Origin: Sphingomonas sp. BGYR3
Lineage (GTDB): Bacteria; Pseudomonadota; Alphaproteobacteria; Sphingomonadales; Sphingomonadaceae
Direction: 5' to 3'
Length of the DNA stretch: 64,000 nucleotides
Assembly (NCBI RefSeq): GCF_025153455.1
Contig: NZ_JANZNT010000001.1
Span: 682,001 to 746,000 of the forward strand
Part shown: positions 9,533 through 18,550 of the stretch, piece after piece
Numbering within the stretch: position 1 is the stretch's first letter
How the letters are laid out: the number at the start of each line of letters is the position of its first letter
Made by a program: the position numbers and the translations under genes
Notes under the pieces: model-generated
Databases searched by the model: none
What the model was told of the DNA's origin: nothing
Seen by the model: the letters and a program-made list of their open reading frames with translations, nothing else

Positions 9533-10612
9533 TTACATGTCGTCGACATCATCCTCGGCATCGGGGCCGGTCATCATCTCCTCGGCCACCTTTTCCGTGC
9601 GCGCACGGATCGCTGCTTCCAGCTTGGCGCACAGTTCGGTATTTTCCTTGAGGAAGGTCTTGGCGTTTTCGCGGCCCTGACCGATGCGGACGCTGTCATA
9701 GCTGAACCAGGCACCCGATTTTTCGACCAGGCCGGCCTTGACCCCCAGGTCCAGGATCTCGCCGATCTTCGAGATGCCCTCGCCATACATGATGTCGAAT
9801 TCGACCTGCTTGAACGGCGGAGCGACCTTGTTCTTCACCACCTTGACCCGCGTGGCGTTGCCGATGATGTCGTCGCGGTCCTTGATCTGGCCGGTGCGGC
9901 GGATGTCGAGCCGGACCGAGGCGTAGAATTTCAGCGCGTTGCCGCCGGTCGTGGTTTCCGGGTTGCCGTACATCACGCCGATTTTCATGCGCAGCTGATT
10001 GATGAAGATCACCATGCAGCGCGAGCGGCTGATCGAACCGGTCAGCTTGCGCAGGCTCTGGCTCATCAGGCGGGCCTGAAGGCCGACATGGCTGTCGCCC
10101 ATCTCACCCTCGATTTCCGCACGCGGCACCAGCGCGGCGACCGAATCGACCACCAGCACGTCGATCGCGTTCGACCGGACCAGCGTGTCGGTGATTTCCA
10201 GCGCCTGTTCGCCGGTATCCGGCTGAGACACGATCAGTTCGTCGATGTTGACGCCCAGTTTCTTGGCATAGACGGGATCGAGCGCGTGTTCGGCATCGAC
10301 GAAGGCAGCGGTGCCGCCCGCCTTCTGCGCCTCAGCAATCACATGCAGGGCAAGCGTGGTCTTGCCCGAGCTTTCCGGGCCATACACCTCGATCACGCGG
10401 CCGCGCGGCAGGCCGCCGACGCCAAGCGCGATATCGAGGCCGAGCGAGCCGGTGGAGATCGCCTCCACCTGCATCGTTTCCTTTTGCCCCAGCTTCATCG
10501 CCGAGCCCTTGCCGAACGCGCGGTCAATCTGCGCCAGGGCGGCGTCGAGCGCCTTTTGCCGATCCGTGGAAGTCGCCATATCGGTGTCGATCACCTTCAG
10601 TTTCGCGGCCAT
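9533..10612 (-). CDS. recA: Recombinase RecA
   Basis: DNA strand exchange ATPase and SOS co-protease, 359 residues, usual length. The Walker A motif [11 protein letters not shown] lies near residue 76; [10 protein letters not shown], the Walker B region [14 protein letters not shown] and loop L2 with [16 protein letters not shown] are all present. The acidic C-terminus ends [10 protein letters not shown] LexA box lies upstream (10690-10704) and a strong terminator follows, so it is a single-gene SOS-regulated unit. Confidence 0.99.
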   Translation of the reverse strand: MAAKLKVIDTDMATSTDRQKALDAALAQIDRAFGKGSAMKLGQKETMQVEAISTGSLGLDIALGVGGLPRGRVIEVYGPESSGKTTLALHVIAEAQKAGGTAAFVDAEHALDPVYAKKLGVNIDELIVSQPDTGEQALEITDTLVRSNAIDVLVVDSVAALVPRAEIEGEMGDSHVGLQARLMSQSLRKLTGSISRSRCMVIFINQLRMKIGVMYGNPETTTGGNALKFYASVRLDIRRTGQIKDRDDIIGNATRVKVVKNKVAPPFKQVEFDIMYGEGISKIGEILDLGVKAGLVEKSGAWFSYDSVRIGQGRENAKTFLKENTELCAKLEAAIRARTEKVAEEMMTGPDAEDDVDDM

Positions 10613-10689
10613 TGTTCGTCCCCGTCGCTAGAAGAAATGCGTCATGCGTTCAATCGAATTGAACGTCATGTATCGCATTTGTTCCATGG

Positions 10690-10704
10690 GAACAAGTGGG
10701 GAAC
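10690..10704 (-). promoter_or_regulatory. LexA (SOS) box of recA
   Basis: On the minus strand this reads GTTC-CCCACTT-GTTC, an exact match to the alphaproteobacterial LexA consensus GTTC-N7-GTTC, about 78 bases before the recA start. The right half also belongs to the palindrome GTTCCATGGGAAC (10681-10693). Confidence 0.85.
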
Positions 10705-10751
10705 GAAAATGAACCCGCCCGTGCCAAAGGATTGGCCGGAACCAGCGGCGA

Positions 10752-11111
10752 TCAGCCGATCAGCTGCGCCAGCGTCCGTTCGACCTGATCCAGTGTAAAG
10801 GGTTTGGCGAGGATCGGGCGGCCATGATGTTCGGCACGGATATCGTCGCCGCCGCTGCCCGTCGCCAGCGCAAAGGGGATGTTCGCCGCCGCCAGCGCAT
10901 CGGACACGGGCCAGGACTGTTCGCCGCCGCGCAGATTGACGTCGACAATCGCCGCATCGAACCCGCGCGCATCGACCATGGCCAGCGCCTGATCGACGCT
11001 GTCCGCCTGTCCGGCCATGCTGTGGCCGAGCAGGTCGAGAAAATCCTCGATCATCATGGCGATCAGTGGCTCGTCCTCAACAACAAGGATACGGGCAGGC
11101 GAAACGGTCAT
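10752..11111 (-). CDS. Single-domain response regulator
   Basis: CheY-like receiver domain of 119 residues with no output domain. The acidic pocket is in ILVVEDEPLIA, the phospho-acceptor Asp in DAAIVDVNL near residue 56, the conserved Thr in ALATGSG, and the Lys in PILAKPF. This subtype, with AIVDVNL and AKPF, is common in alphaproteobacteria with HWE-type kinases. It lies 39 bases after cckA on the same strand, but its partner kinase cannot be named. CckA has its own receiver, so a direct link is only possible. Confidence 0.88.
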   Translation of the reverse strand: MTVSPARILVVEDEPLIAMMIEDFLDLLGHSMAGQADSVDQALAMVDARGFDAAIVDVNLRGGEQSWPVSDALAAANIPFALATGSGGDDIRAEHHGRPILAKPFTLDQVERTLAQLIG

Positions 11112-11150
11112 GCAACAATCCTATCGACGCGGACGTCGCATCGCCAGCGT

Positions 11151-13598
11151 TCATTGCGCCGTCATAACGTCTCGCGCGGCTTGTGCAAGTTGTTGGACCG
11201 AAAAGGGTTTTGGCAAAAATGCCACATTGTCGATCGTGATCTGCTTGCGCGCCTGTTCCTCGGCATATCCGGACATGAACAGGATGGGCATGGCGGGGAA
11301 CGCTTCCCGGACATGGCCAACCAGGGTCGGGCCGTCCATCACCGGCATGACGACGTCGGTGATGAGCAGGTCCGGGCGCAGGCCATCGCCCAGCATCTGC
11401 ATCGCAACCTCGCCATTTTCGGCGGTCAGCACGGTATAGCCCTGACGCGACAGCGCGCGTTCGGCGACGGCGCGGACCATGTCCTCATCCTCGACCAGCA
11501 GGATGGTGCCGGTGCCCCACAGGTCGGGCGGCGCAGTGGCCCCCTCTGCCCGCGCGGCGGGCGCGGACGGGCCGCGGACGGGCCGGGCCGTCGGTGCCGT
11601 GGCGCGGTGGACGGGCAGATAGATGGTGAAGGTCGATCCGTGCCCCGGTTCCGAATCGGCAAAGATATAGCCGCCCGACTGTTTGACGATGCCATAGACG
11701 GTGGACAGGCCGAGGCCCGTGCCCTTGCCGGTTTCCTTCGTCGTGAAAAAGGGCTCGAAGATCTTTGCCTGAATCTCCGGCGGGATGCCCGACCCGGTGT
11801 CGGACACGCGCAGGGCGGTGTAATCGCCCTCTGGCAGCACGCCGTCGCCGCGCCTGCGGATATCGGCGGCCGTCACCGACAGCGTTTCGATGCGCAGCAC
11901 GCCGCCGCCATTGGGATGCTTGGCCAGCATGGCATCGCGCGCATTGACCGCCAGATTGACGACCACCTGTTCCAGCTGACCCGGATCGGCGCGCACGGGG
12001 CCAAGGCCGCGCCCGTGCTGAACCACCAGATCGACGGTTTCGCCCAGCAGCCGTTTGAGCAGGGCCGACACCTCCGAAATCACGTCCGGCAGCTGAAGCA
12101 CCTGCGGCCGCAGCGTCTGTTGCCGCGAAAAGGCGAGCAGCTGACGCGTCAGGCTGGCGGCGCGATTGGCGTTGGACCGGATCTGCTGAATATCGTCATG
12201 ATCGCCGTCACCGGGATCGTGGCGCATCAGCATGAGGTCGCAATGCCCGAGGATTGCGGTCAGGATATTGTTGAAATCGTGCGCGACGCCGCCGGCGAGC
12301 TGACCCACCGCCTGCATCTTGATCGCCTGCGCCACCTGACGCTTCAGTTCCTGTTCCTCGCCCGTATCCTTGAACGCGAGCATCACCCGGCCGCGCGCGA
12401 TCGTGCCCAGGCTGGTAATGCGCAGCGATACGGGTTCATCGGGGCGATCGCGCATCCGCACGGGCAGGTCGGTCGCCCGCGACCCCGGCCGGGCAACGCG
12501 GTGGATGGCATCGGCAAGCGCGGCCTTGTCCTCCCGCACCACCAGATCGCCGGGCCAGGTTGGCCGCGTGGCGGCGGTCGTGCGCGTGGCGCGATAGAAG
12601 CCGTGATTGACGCAGGCCAGCCGCCCCTGTTCGTCGAGCAGCGCGACGCCGCCCGGCAACAGTTCGATCATCGATTCCAGCCATGATCCGGCATCGGCAT
12701 GGGTGAAATCGGGGCCGGGGCGATCCTCCTCGTCCACCATCGCCAGCAGGATGGGGGTTTCGTCATCGGGATGATCGGCATCGTCCAGCGGCACCTGAAA
12801 GAAGCGCAGCAGACCGCCCCCCTCCCCCTCTCGCGACAGGCGAAAACGGCTGACATCGTCATCGACCGGCGCGATCAGGGGGGTCATGTCGCGCCCGGCA
12901 ACCGGCGCGGCCGCATCGCCCAGCGCGCGCTGGCGGAACGCGCGGGATGCGGCGACCATGCGCCCGTCGCCCTGAACCAGAACGGCCATCACCCCCGCCC
13001 GCCCCAGCCGGTCGCCCAGCACGCCGGACAAAAGGTCGGGCAGCGCCGACAGCCGGGTCGCCTCATCCGACAGGGTAAAGCGCCAGATCAGCCCCTGTGC
13101 CCCGCCACGCGTGATCCGCGCCGTGACCGGCAGGCCGTCGAGGATCAGGTCATCGGCCTGTCCCGACCCGCCCGTCCATGCCGTGCGCGCCGCCATGGTC
13201 AGGCTCGCAATGTCCTGATCGTTCATCGGCATCAGCGGGGGTGCGGGCAATGCCGGAAAGCGTTCGGCATAGGCGGCGTTGACGAACACCAGCCGGCCCG
13301 CGCGATCGGTGACGGCCGCCGGATCGTCCAGCGCATCGGCCAGCGCACGGGCCATCGCCCAGTCCGGTTCGACCGCATCGGCATCCGAAACCGGCGCGGC
13401 GCTGCGCCGGGCAATCAGGGCGGCACAGGCAACTGCAACAAGGGCGACCGCAGCAAAGCCGGCGGCAAAGCGCGGATCGCGCACGAACCAGAGGATGAGG
13501 CCCGCCGCCACCAGAACGGCGACGGCAGCAAGCACGGCCGGTACGGGACCGGCCGGCGCGGGCAGTGAATCGGCAGAGCGAACGGGAGAACTGGCCAT
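11151..13598 (-). CDS. cckA: Cell-cycle hybrid histidine kinase CckA
   Basis: Kinase/phosphatase at the head of the CckA-ChpT-CtrA phosphorelay. The 815-residue protein has two membrane helices (about residues 17-36 and 45-64) and PAS-like regions (about 90-430). The HisKA domain carries GGVAHDFNNILTAILGHCDL with the phospho-His near residue 442, and the HATPase domain has VNLAVNARDAM and FEPFFTTKETGKGTGLGLST. A C-terminal receiver has its phospho-Asp in LLITDVVMP near residue 747. The segment after the phospho-His is highly typical of CckA rather than other hybrid kinases. The ATG at 13598 follows a GGGGG ribosome site. Confidence 0.93.
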   Translation of the reverse strand: MASSPVRSADSLPAPAGPVPAVLAAVAVLVAAGLILWFVRDPRFAAGFAAVALVAVACAALIARRSAAPVSDADAVEPDWAMARALADALDDPAAVTDRAGRLVFVNAAYAERFPALPAPPLMPMNDQDIASLTMAARTAWTGGSGQADDLILDGLPVTARITRGGAQGLIWRFTLSDEATRLSALPDLLSGVLGDRLGRAGVMAVLVQGDGRMVAASRAFRQRALGDAAAPVAGRDMTPLIAPVDDDVSRFRLSREGEGGGLLRFFQVPLDDADHPDDETPILLAMVDEEDRPGPDFTHADAGSWLESMIELLPGGVALLDEQGRLACVNHGFYRATRTTAATRPTWPGDLVVREDKAALADAIHRVARPGSRATDLPVRMRDRPDEPVSLRITSLGTIARGRVMLAFKDTGEEQELKRQVAQAIKMQAVGQLAGGVAHDFNNILTAILGHCDLMLMRHDPGDGDHDDIQQIRSNANRAASLTRQLLAFSRQQTLRPQVLQLPDVISEVSALLKRLLGETVDLVVQHGRGLGPVRADPGQLEQVVVNLAVNARDAMLAKHPNGGGVLRIETLSVTAADIRRRGDGVLPEGDYTALRVSDTGSGIPPEIQAKIFEPFFTTKETGKGTGLGLSTVYGIVKQSGGYIFADSEPGHGSTFTIYLPVHRATAPTARPVRGPSAPAARAEGATAPPDLWGTGTILLVEDEDMVRAVAERALSRQGYTVLTAENGEVAMQMLGDGLRPDLLITDVVMPVMDGPTLVGHVREAFPAMPILFMSGYAEEQARKQITIDNVAFLPKPFSVQQLAQAARDVMTAQ

Positions 13599-13645
13599 GA
13601 TATCCCCCGGTTGTCCGATCCCCCCGGGCCCCGGTCAAGCGCCAC

Positions 13646-13683
13646 GCAAAACAGTGCGGCCGGGCATCAGAACGCCCGGCCGC
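13646..13683 (-). terminator. Terminator after M13 peptidase gene
   Basis: On the minus strand GCGGCCGGGC and GCCCGGCCGC form a 10-bp stem with an eight-base loop, followed by ACTGTTTT. It lies just after the M13 stop at 13697. Confidence 0.75.
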
Positions 13684-13696
13684 AGGAACGCCGTTC

Positions 13697-15763
13697 TTAC
13701 CAGATCCGGACGCGCTGATCCGGCGCCAGATACAGCTTGTTCGTCGGCTGCGGGTTGAAGCCCGCATACCAGGGATCAAGGTTGCGCACGACCCAGCCGC
13801 GCTGTTCCGACGGCGAGTGCGGATCGGTCAGCAGCCGCTGACGCAGGTTCGCCTCGCGATAGTTGCGCCGCCAGATCTGCGCCCAGCCAAGGTAGAAACG
13901 CTGTTCCGGCCCGAACCCTTCCAGCACGGGCGCGGCCTTGCCGTTCAGCGAATGCTGATACGCATCCCATGCGACGGTCAGCCCGGCCAGATCGGCGATG
14001 TTTTCGCCCAGGGTCAGGCTGCCATTCACCTTGACGCCCGGCAGCGGTTCATAGCCGTCATACTGCTTGACCAGCTGCGCGGTCAGCGCATCGAACCGCT
14101 TCACATCCTCGGCCGTCCACCAGTCGGTCAGCGCGCCATTGGGATCGTACTTGCGGCCCTGATCGTCGAAGTGATGGCTGATTTCATGGCCGATCACCGC
14201 GCCGATGCCGCCATAGTTCACCGCCGGATCGGCGTTGGGATCGAAGAAGGGCGGCTGAAGGATCGCGGCGGGGAAGACGATCTCGTTCATCACCGGATTG
14301 GCATAGGCATTCACCGTCATCGGCGTCATGCCCCATTCCCATTTGCGGATGGGCTGGCCCAGCTTGCTGAAATTGTCGCGGTGCGCCCACTGATTGGCGC
14401 GCAGATTGTTGCCCAGCGCGTCGCCTGCGCGGATTTCCAGGTCGGAATAATCCTGCCAGCGGTCGGGATAGCCGATCTTTGGCGTGAAGGACGCGAGCTT
14501 CGCCCGTGCCTTTGCCTTGGTTTCCGGTGCCATCCAGGTCAGCGCATCGATGCGGCGGCCCATCGCCTCGGTCACGTTGCGGACCAGCTCGTCCATCGCC
14601 GCCTTGGTTTCCGGCGGGAAATATTTGGCGACATAGAGCTTGCTGACGTCATCCGACAGCGCGCCGGTGGTGAAGTTGACCGCACGCTTCCAGCGCGGTT
14701 CCTGTTCCGGGGTGCCGGACAGGGTGGTGCCGTAAAAGGCGAACTGTTCGCGGTCGAACTGTTCCGGCAGCACATCGGCAAAGCCGCTGAGCGAGCGGAT
14801 CAGCAGCTGATCCTTCAGCACCGAAACCGGCGTTGCGGCGATCAGTTTGGCGATGCCGGTGACCGCGCTCGGCTGAGCCACGATGACGCTGTCGACATTG
14901 GCGCCCAGCCCCTTGAAATAGGTGGCGAAATCGAACCCCGGTGCCTCGCGCGACAGCTGGGCCAGCGTGCGCTTGTTATAGGTTTTTTCCGCGTCGCGGC
15001 TCTCGGTCCGGGTCCAGTGGACCTTTGCGATGGCCGTTTCGAAATCGAGCAGCGCCTTGGCCCGCGCATCCGCATTGGGTTCGCCCGCCAGCGTCATCAT
15101 CTTGGTCAGATAGGCCAGATACGCCTCGCGCACCTTTACCTGCCGCGGTTCGGCCGACAGGTAATAGTCGCGGTCGGGCATGCCGAGGCCGCTCTGCACC
15201 ATCGTCACGGCATAGACATTGGGGTTCTTGTCATCGTTGTTGACATAGGCGCCGAAGGGACCGCCGACGCCGTTCTTCTGCGCGTCGGCCACCAGCGCGG
15301 GATAGCCCGCCTTGTCCTTCAGCGCCTTGATCTGGCCCAGCCAGGGCTGAATGGGCGCAAGGCCGGCCGCGTTGATCGCCGCGGTATCGAGGTACGAGGC
15401 ATAGGCGGTGCCGATCTTGCTGTTCGCGTCGCCCTTGGTCGCTTCCAAGATTTCGCGCGTCCGCTTGCTCGACAGGTCGTCCAGCACGGTAAACATGCCG
15501 TAATTCGACTTGTCGGCCGGGATCGGCGTCGCCTTTGACCAGGCGTCGTTGGCAAAGGCGTAGAAATTGTCGCCCGGCGCGATGCTGCGGTCCATGCCGG
15601 CCGTGTCGAAACCGAAGCTGCCATAGGTGGGCGGTGCCTTTGCCGCAGGCGCTTCGGACGGGGCCGAGGCGGTTTCCGCCGGGGTCGTGGTCGCTGTGGG
15701 CGCGCAGGCACCGATCATGGTCGCGCTGGCAAGAAGAGACAGGGTGAGAGCGGACAACCGCAT
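13697..15763 (-). CDS. M13 family metallopeptidase (neprilysin/PepO-like lipoprotein)
   Basis: Zinc endopeptidase for peptides, likely anchored in the envelope. The start at 15763 follows a GAAGGAAG ribosome site and gives a signal ending in MIGAC, a lipobox, so it is probably a lipoprotein. Length is 688 residues, normal for M13. The zinc site is GHEISHHFDDQGR near residue 524, the third ligand region is GENIADLAGL near residue 586, and the substrate motif NAYANPVMNEIVFPAAILQ precedes it. The C-terminus ends in VRIW, the usual M13 ending. A terminator follows directly. Confidence 0.95.
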   Translation of the reverse strand: MRLSALTLSLLASATMIGACAPTATTTPAETASAPSEAPAAKAPPTYGSFGFDTAGMDRSIAPGDNFYAFANDAWSKATPIPADKSNYGMFTVLDDLSSKRTREILEATKGDANSKIGTAYASYLDTAAINAAGLAPIQPWLGQIKALKDKAGYPALVADAQKNGVGGPFGAYVNNDDKNPNVYAVTMVQSGLGMPDRDYYLSAEPRQVKVREAYLAYLTKMMTLAGEPNADARAKALLDFETAIAKVHWTRTESRDAEKTYNKRTLAQLSREAPGFDFATYFKGLGANVDSVIVAQPSAVTGIAKLIAATPVSVLKDQLLIRSLSGFADVLPEQFDREQFAFYGTTLSGTPEQEPRWKRAVNFTTGALSDDVSKLYVAKYFPPETKAAMDELVRNVTEAMGRRIDALTWMAPETKAKARAKLASFTPKIGYPDRWQDYSDLEIRAGDALGNNLRANQWAHRDNFSKLGQPIRKWEWGMTPMTVNAYANPVMNEIVFPAAILQPPFFDPNADPAVNYGGIGAVIGHEISHHFDDQGRKYDPNGALTDWWTAEDVKRFDALTAQLVKQYDGYEPLPGVKVNGSLTLGENIADLAGLTVAWDAYQHSLNGKAAPVLEGFGPEQRFYLGWAQIWRRNYREANLRQRLLTDPHSPSEQRGWVVRNLDPWYAGFNPQPTNKLYLAPDQRVRIW

Positions 15764-15821
15764 GGACGCTTCCTTCACACAAGAATGAGGATGCGCTGTC
15801 TTAGTCCGCTGTTACGCCCGG

Positions 15822-16412
15822 TCAACCGGTCGGACGCTGGTTTCGAACGCCCGATGCCACGGTGCTGCGCGACCGGCGCCATTTGCGGCCGATCCACCAG
15901 CGCCAGCCGAGCGCCGTGCCGAAATAGGCGATGATCGCGCCAAGGATGGAAAACAGGACAAGCCCGGTCAGCGTCGCCGGTCCCGCTTCGACGAACAGCC
16001 AGTCGAGCCAGCCGCGATTGGCGGCGGCGGCACCCGCGCTGATCGGATTGCCGGGCAGCTTTTCATCCAGCCGCAGCAACCATTTGCCGACGACATAGGC
16101 GGCAACCCAGATGGGCGGCGTGGTGAAGGGGTTGGTGATGAACGTGGTCGCCGCCGCCGCCGGAATGTTCGCGCGCAGCGGCAGGGCGAGCAGCGCGGTC
16201 GCCGGAATCTGCGCCACCGGCACCATGATGCCGGTCACGACGCCCAGCGCGACGCCGCGCGGCACCGACCGGCGGGTAAAGCGCCACAGCGACGGGGCCA
16301 GCACGCGATTGGCAAAGGGCCGGGTCAGCCGGTGATCAGCCAACTGTTCGCGGGTCGGCATGGCCGCCAGAAAGCGGTCGATCAGGCGACGACCCGCCAC
16401 CGGATCAGCCAC
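15822..16412 (-). CDS. DUF2062 membrane protein
   Basis: About 196 residues with three or four hydrophobic segments. The DUF2062 core [20 protein letters not shown] is followed by [21 protein letters not shown] chose the GTG at 16412, which overlaps the end of smpB by 8 bases. The family normally has about 17 residues before MPTREQL, and this start provides them with translational coupling; ATG 16361 is the alternative. The function is unknown. Confidence 0.8.
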   Translation of the reverse strand: MADPVAGRRLIDRFLAAMPTREQLADHRLTRPFANRVLAPSLWRFTRRSVPRGVALGVVTGIMVPVAQIPATALLALPLRANIPAAAATTFITNPFTTPPIWVAAYVVGKWLLRLDEKLPGNPISAGAAAANRGWLDWLFVEAGPATLTGLVLFSILGAIIAYFGTALGWRWWIGRKWRRSRSTVASGVRNQRPTG

Positions 16413-16887
16413 GGTCGCGCAGCAGGCGCTGCTGCTCCCGCTTCCAGTCGCGTTCCTTGATGGTCTCGCGCTTGTCATGCGCCTTCTTGCCCTTGGCCAG
16501 TGCCAGCTCGACCTTGGCCCGGCCGCGCCCGTTGAAATACACGGACAGCGGCACCAGGGTCATCCCCTCGCGCGCCACCGCGCCGTGCAGCTTCCTTATC
16601 TCGCGCTCATGAAGGAGCAGTTTACGCGGGCGCTTGGGTTCGTGATTATACCGGTTGCCATGGCTAAATTCCGGGATGGTCGAATTGACCAGCCACACCT
16701 GGCCATCCTTTACCTCGGCATAGGATTCGACGATCGACCCCTCGCCAAAGCGAAGGCTCTTCACCTCTGTCCCGGTCAGCGCGATCCCGGCCTCATACAC
16801 CGTCTCGATCGCATAATCGAACCGGGCGCGCCGGTTCTCGGCGACGGTCTTGGCTTTTTCGAACAGGGCGGGACGCGGGCGGGCCAT
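16405..16887 (-). CDS. smpB: SsrA-binding protein SmpB
   Basis: Binds tmRNA and delivers it to stalled ribosomes for trans-translation. The 160 residues include the OB-fold signature [19 protein letters not shown], then [20 protein letters not shown], and the basic C-terminal tail [20 protein letters not shown], which enters the mRNA channel. It overlaps the DUF2062 gene downstream. Confidence 0.97.
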   Translation of the reverse strand: MARPRPALFEKAKTVAENRRARFDYAIETVYEAGIALTGTEVKSLRFGEGSIVESYAEVKDGQVWLVNSTIPEFSHGNRYNHEPKRPRKLLLHEREIRKLHGAVAREGMTLVPLSVYFNGRGRAKVELALAKGKKAHDKRETIKERDWKREQQRLLRDRG

Positions 16888-17183
16888 GGAGCGCGCGATG
16901 TAGGGAGGCCGGACACGAAAGGGAAGCGGGAAGCGCGAAGGGGAAGCGGAGACCTTATGCCGCGATGTTGAGGACGAGGGCTTTGGACATAACGAGCCAC
17001 TGGCCGTTTACGAACGGATGACGGATCGGTGGCTTTTTTTCGATTAGCAACTTTTCTAAGCACCCTCAACAATATCGGTTCGAACCCGAATGAAATAAAG
17101 CGTTGCACTATTAAGTGCCGTCGTTTAAATTATTCTTGATTAAAATTTTATCTAAAGTTAATAAATTTTTGGAGTTTTATAGA

Positions 17184-17522
17184 ATGATTATAAATTTATT
17201 GTTGTTTTCTGCCATGCCGATATTGAATGCACCCTTATCGGGATATAATTCTGCAGACGATTTAACTATGGCACAAGCAATGGAATGTCGAGTTTACACA
17301 AAATTTGCAATATCTTTGTCTTTATCAGATGATTACCAACGTAATATTTATAAAAAGCAATTTTTATATTGGAAAAAGGTAACTGAAGATCTGGGTAAGA
17401 AGTCAAATCTTTCGCCAGATATTATCGATATGCGATCTAACGCTATCCCACTAAAGGCTGATCGAATTGATTCGACTTTAGCTTCCTGCCTATCGGCAAC
17501 GCCAAGGAAAGCGTTTCGTTGA
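17184..17522 (+). CDS. Small AT-rich gene for a putative exported protein
   Basis: 112 residues from the ATG at 17184, which has a GGAG site nine bases upstream (17171-17174). The first 20 residues are hydrophobic (MIINLLLFSAMPILNAPLSG), a likely signal peptide. The mature part is polar and Lys/Tyr rich, with two cysteines, one in AMECRVYTKF and one in STLASCLSA, which could form a disulfide. Base composition and codon use are strikingly AT-rich compared with the GC-rich neighbours (smpB and dapA), which suggests transfer. I do not recognise the family. The frame could begin at 17115, but that start has no ribosome site. Confidence 0.6.
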   Translation: MIINLLLFSAMPILNAPLSGYNSADDLTMAQAMECRVYTKFAISLSLSDDYQRNIYKKQFLYWKKVTEDLGKKSNLSPDIIDMRSNAIPLKADRIDSTLASCLSATPRKAFR

Positions 17523-17611
17523 TTGATCGGAGCAAGCAATCGACTGTCTGTCGTTAACGAATCGTCACAATTGAGCAGGAAGCCGAAGGACCACTTTCGG
17601 GAGGAATGCCC

Positions 17612-18493
17612 CTAAATCAGCCCCGCCAGCGCCAGCGCGGCGTCCACCGCCGCGCGGCTTGCTTCGCCCGGCGGGGTCATGGGCAGGCGCAGTTCGGTGG
17701 GAAAGCCCGTGCGGACGCGGCCGAGCGCGTACTTCACCGGGCCGGGCGAGGCGTCGGTGAACAGCGCGTCGTGCAGCGGCCAGAGCTTGTCCTGAACCGT
17801 CAGTGCAGCGGCATAATCGCCGGACTGGCACGCGGCCTGAAATTCGGCGCACAGGCGCGGCGCGACATTGGCGGTGACCGAGATGCACCCCACCCCGCCC
17901 ATCGCGTTGAACGCCAGTGCCATGTCGTCATTGCCCGACAGCTGGACGAAATCCGCCCCCGCCGCCGCGCGCTGGGCCGAGACGCGGGCGATGGCGCCGG
18001 TCGCGTCCTTGATGCCGACAATGGTCGGAAACGCATGGGCCAGCCGCCCGATGGTGGAAACGGCGAAATCGGTGACCGTGCGGCCCGGCACATTATAGAG
18101 GATGATCGGCAGGTCGCAGGCGTTCACGATCGCCTCAAAATGCCGGAAAATCCCCTCCTGATTGGGGCGGTTGTAATAGGGCGGGACCATGAGGGCATAA
18201 TCGGCGCCCATGTCCTGTGCCGCGCGGATATTGGCGATGGCGACGCGGGTATCATTGGACCCGGCGCCCGCAATCACCGGCACGCGCCCAGCGGCCTGTT
18301 CGACGCAGACGCGGACGATGCGGAAATGCTCCTCCGCCGTCAGCGTCGCCGCCTCTCCCGTCGTGCCGCAGGGGACAAGCGCCGATGAGCCCTCGGCAAT
18401 CTGCCATTCAACAAAATCGCGGTAGATGCTCTCCACAAACGCGCCGTCGACGAAAGGGGTGACGAGCGCGGGGATCGAACCGGAGAGCGACAT
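17612..18493 (-). CDS. dapA: 4-hydroxy-tetrahydrodipicolinate synthase
   Basis: Condenses pyruvate with aspartate semialdehyde, the first committed step to diaminopimelate and lysine. The 293 residues begin MSLSGSIPALVTPF and contain the dihydroxyacid motif PCGTTGEAATL, the active-site Tyr in ILYNVPGRT, and the Schiff-base Lys in VGIKDATG near residue 162. The start at 18493 is clear because the family always begins with GSIPALVTPF; the longer open frame upstream is antisense to the transglycosylase gene. It is divergent from that gene with a 57-base gap. Confidence 0.96.
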   Translation of the reverse strand: MSLSGSIPALVTPFVDGAFVESIYRDFVEWQIAEGSSALVPCGTTGEAATLTAEEHFRIVRVCVEQAAGRVPVIAGAGSNDTRVAIANIRAAQDMGADYALMVPPYYNRPNQEGIFRHFEAIVNACDLPIILYNVPGRTVTDFAVSTIGRLAHAFPTIVGIKDATGAIARVSAQRAAAGADFVQLSGNDDMALAFNAMGGVGCISVTANVAPRLCAEFQAACQSGDYAAALTVQDKLWPLHDALFTDASPGPVKYALGRVRTGFPTELRLPMTPPGEASRAAVDAALALAGLI

Positions 18494-18550
18494 GGACGAA
18501 AAACCCTTTTCCCGCGACGATTGCGGCTGGCCAATAGGGCGGCATTCCGT

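Noticed and set aside
16965..17072. Possible tmRNA fragment near smpB: a minus-strand frame ending [10 protein letters not shown] then a stop
   Set aside because: The ending recalls an Ala-Ala tmRNA tag, but the usual A-N-D-N tag start and a tRNA-Ala-like end are not visible, and this GC-rich patch reads in no convincing frame.
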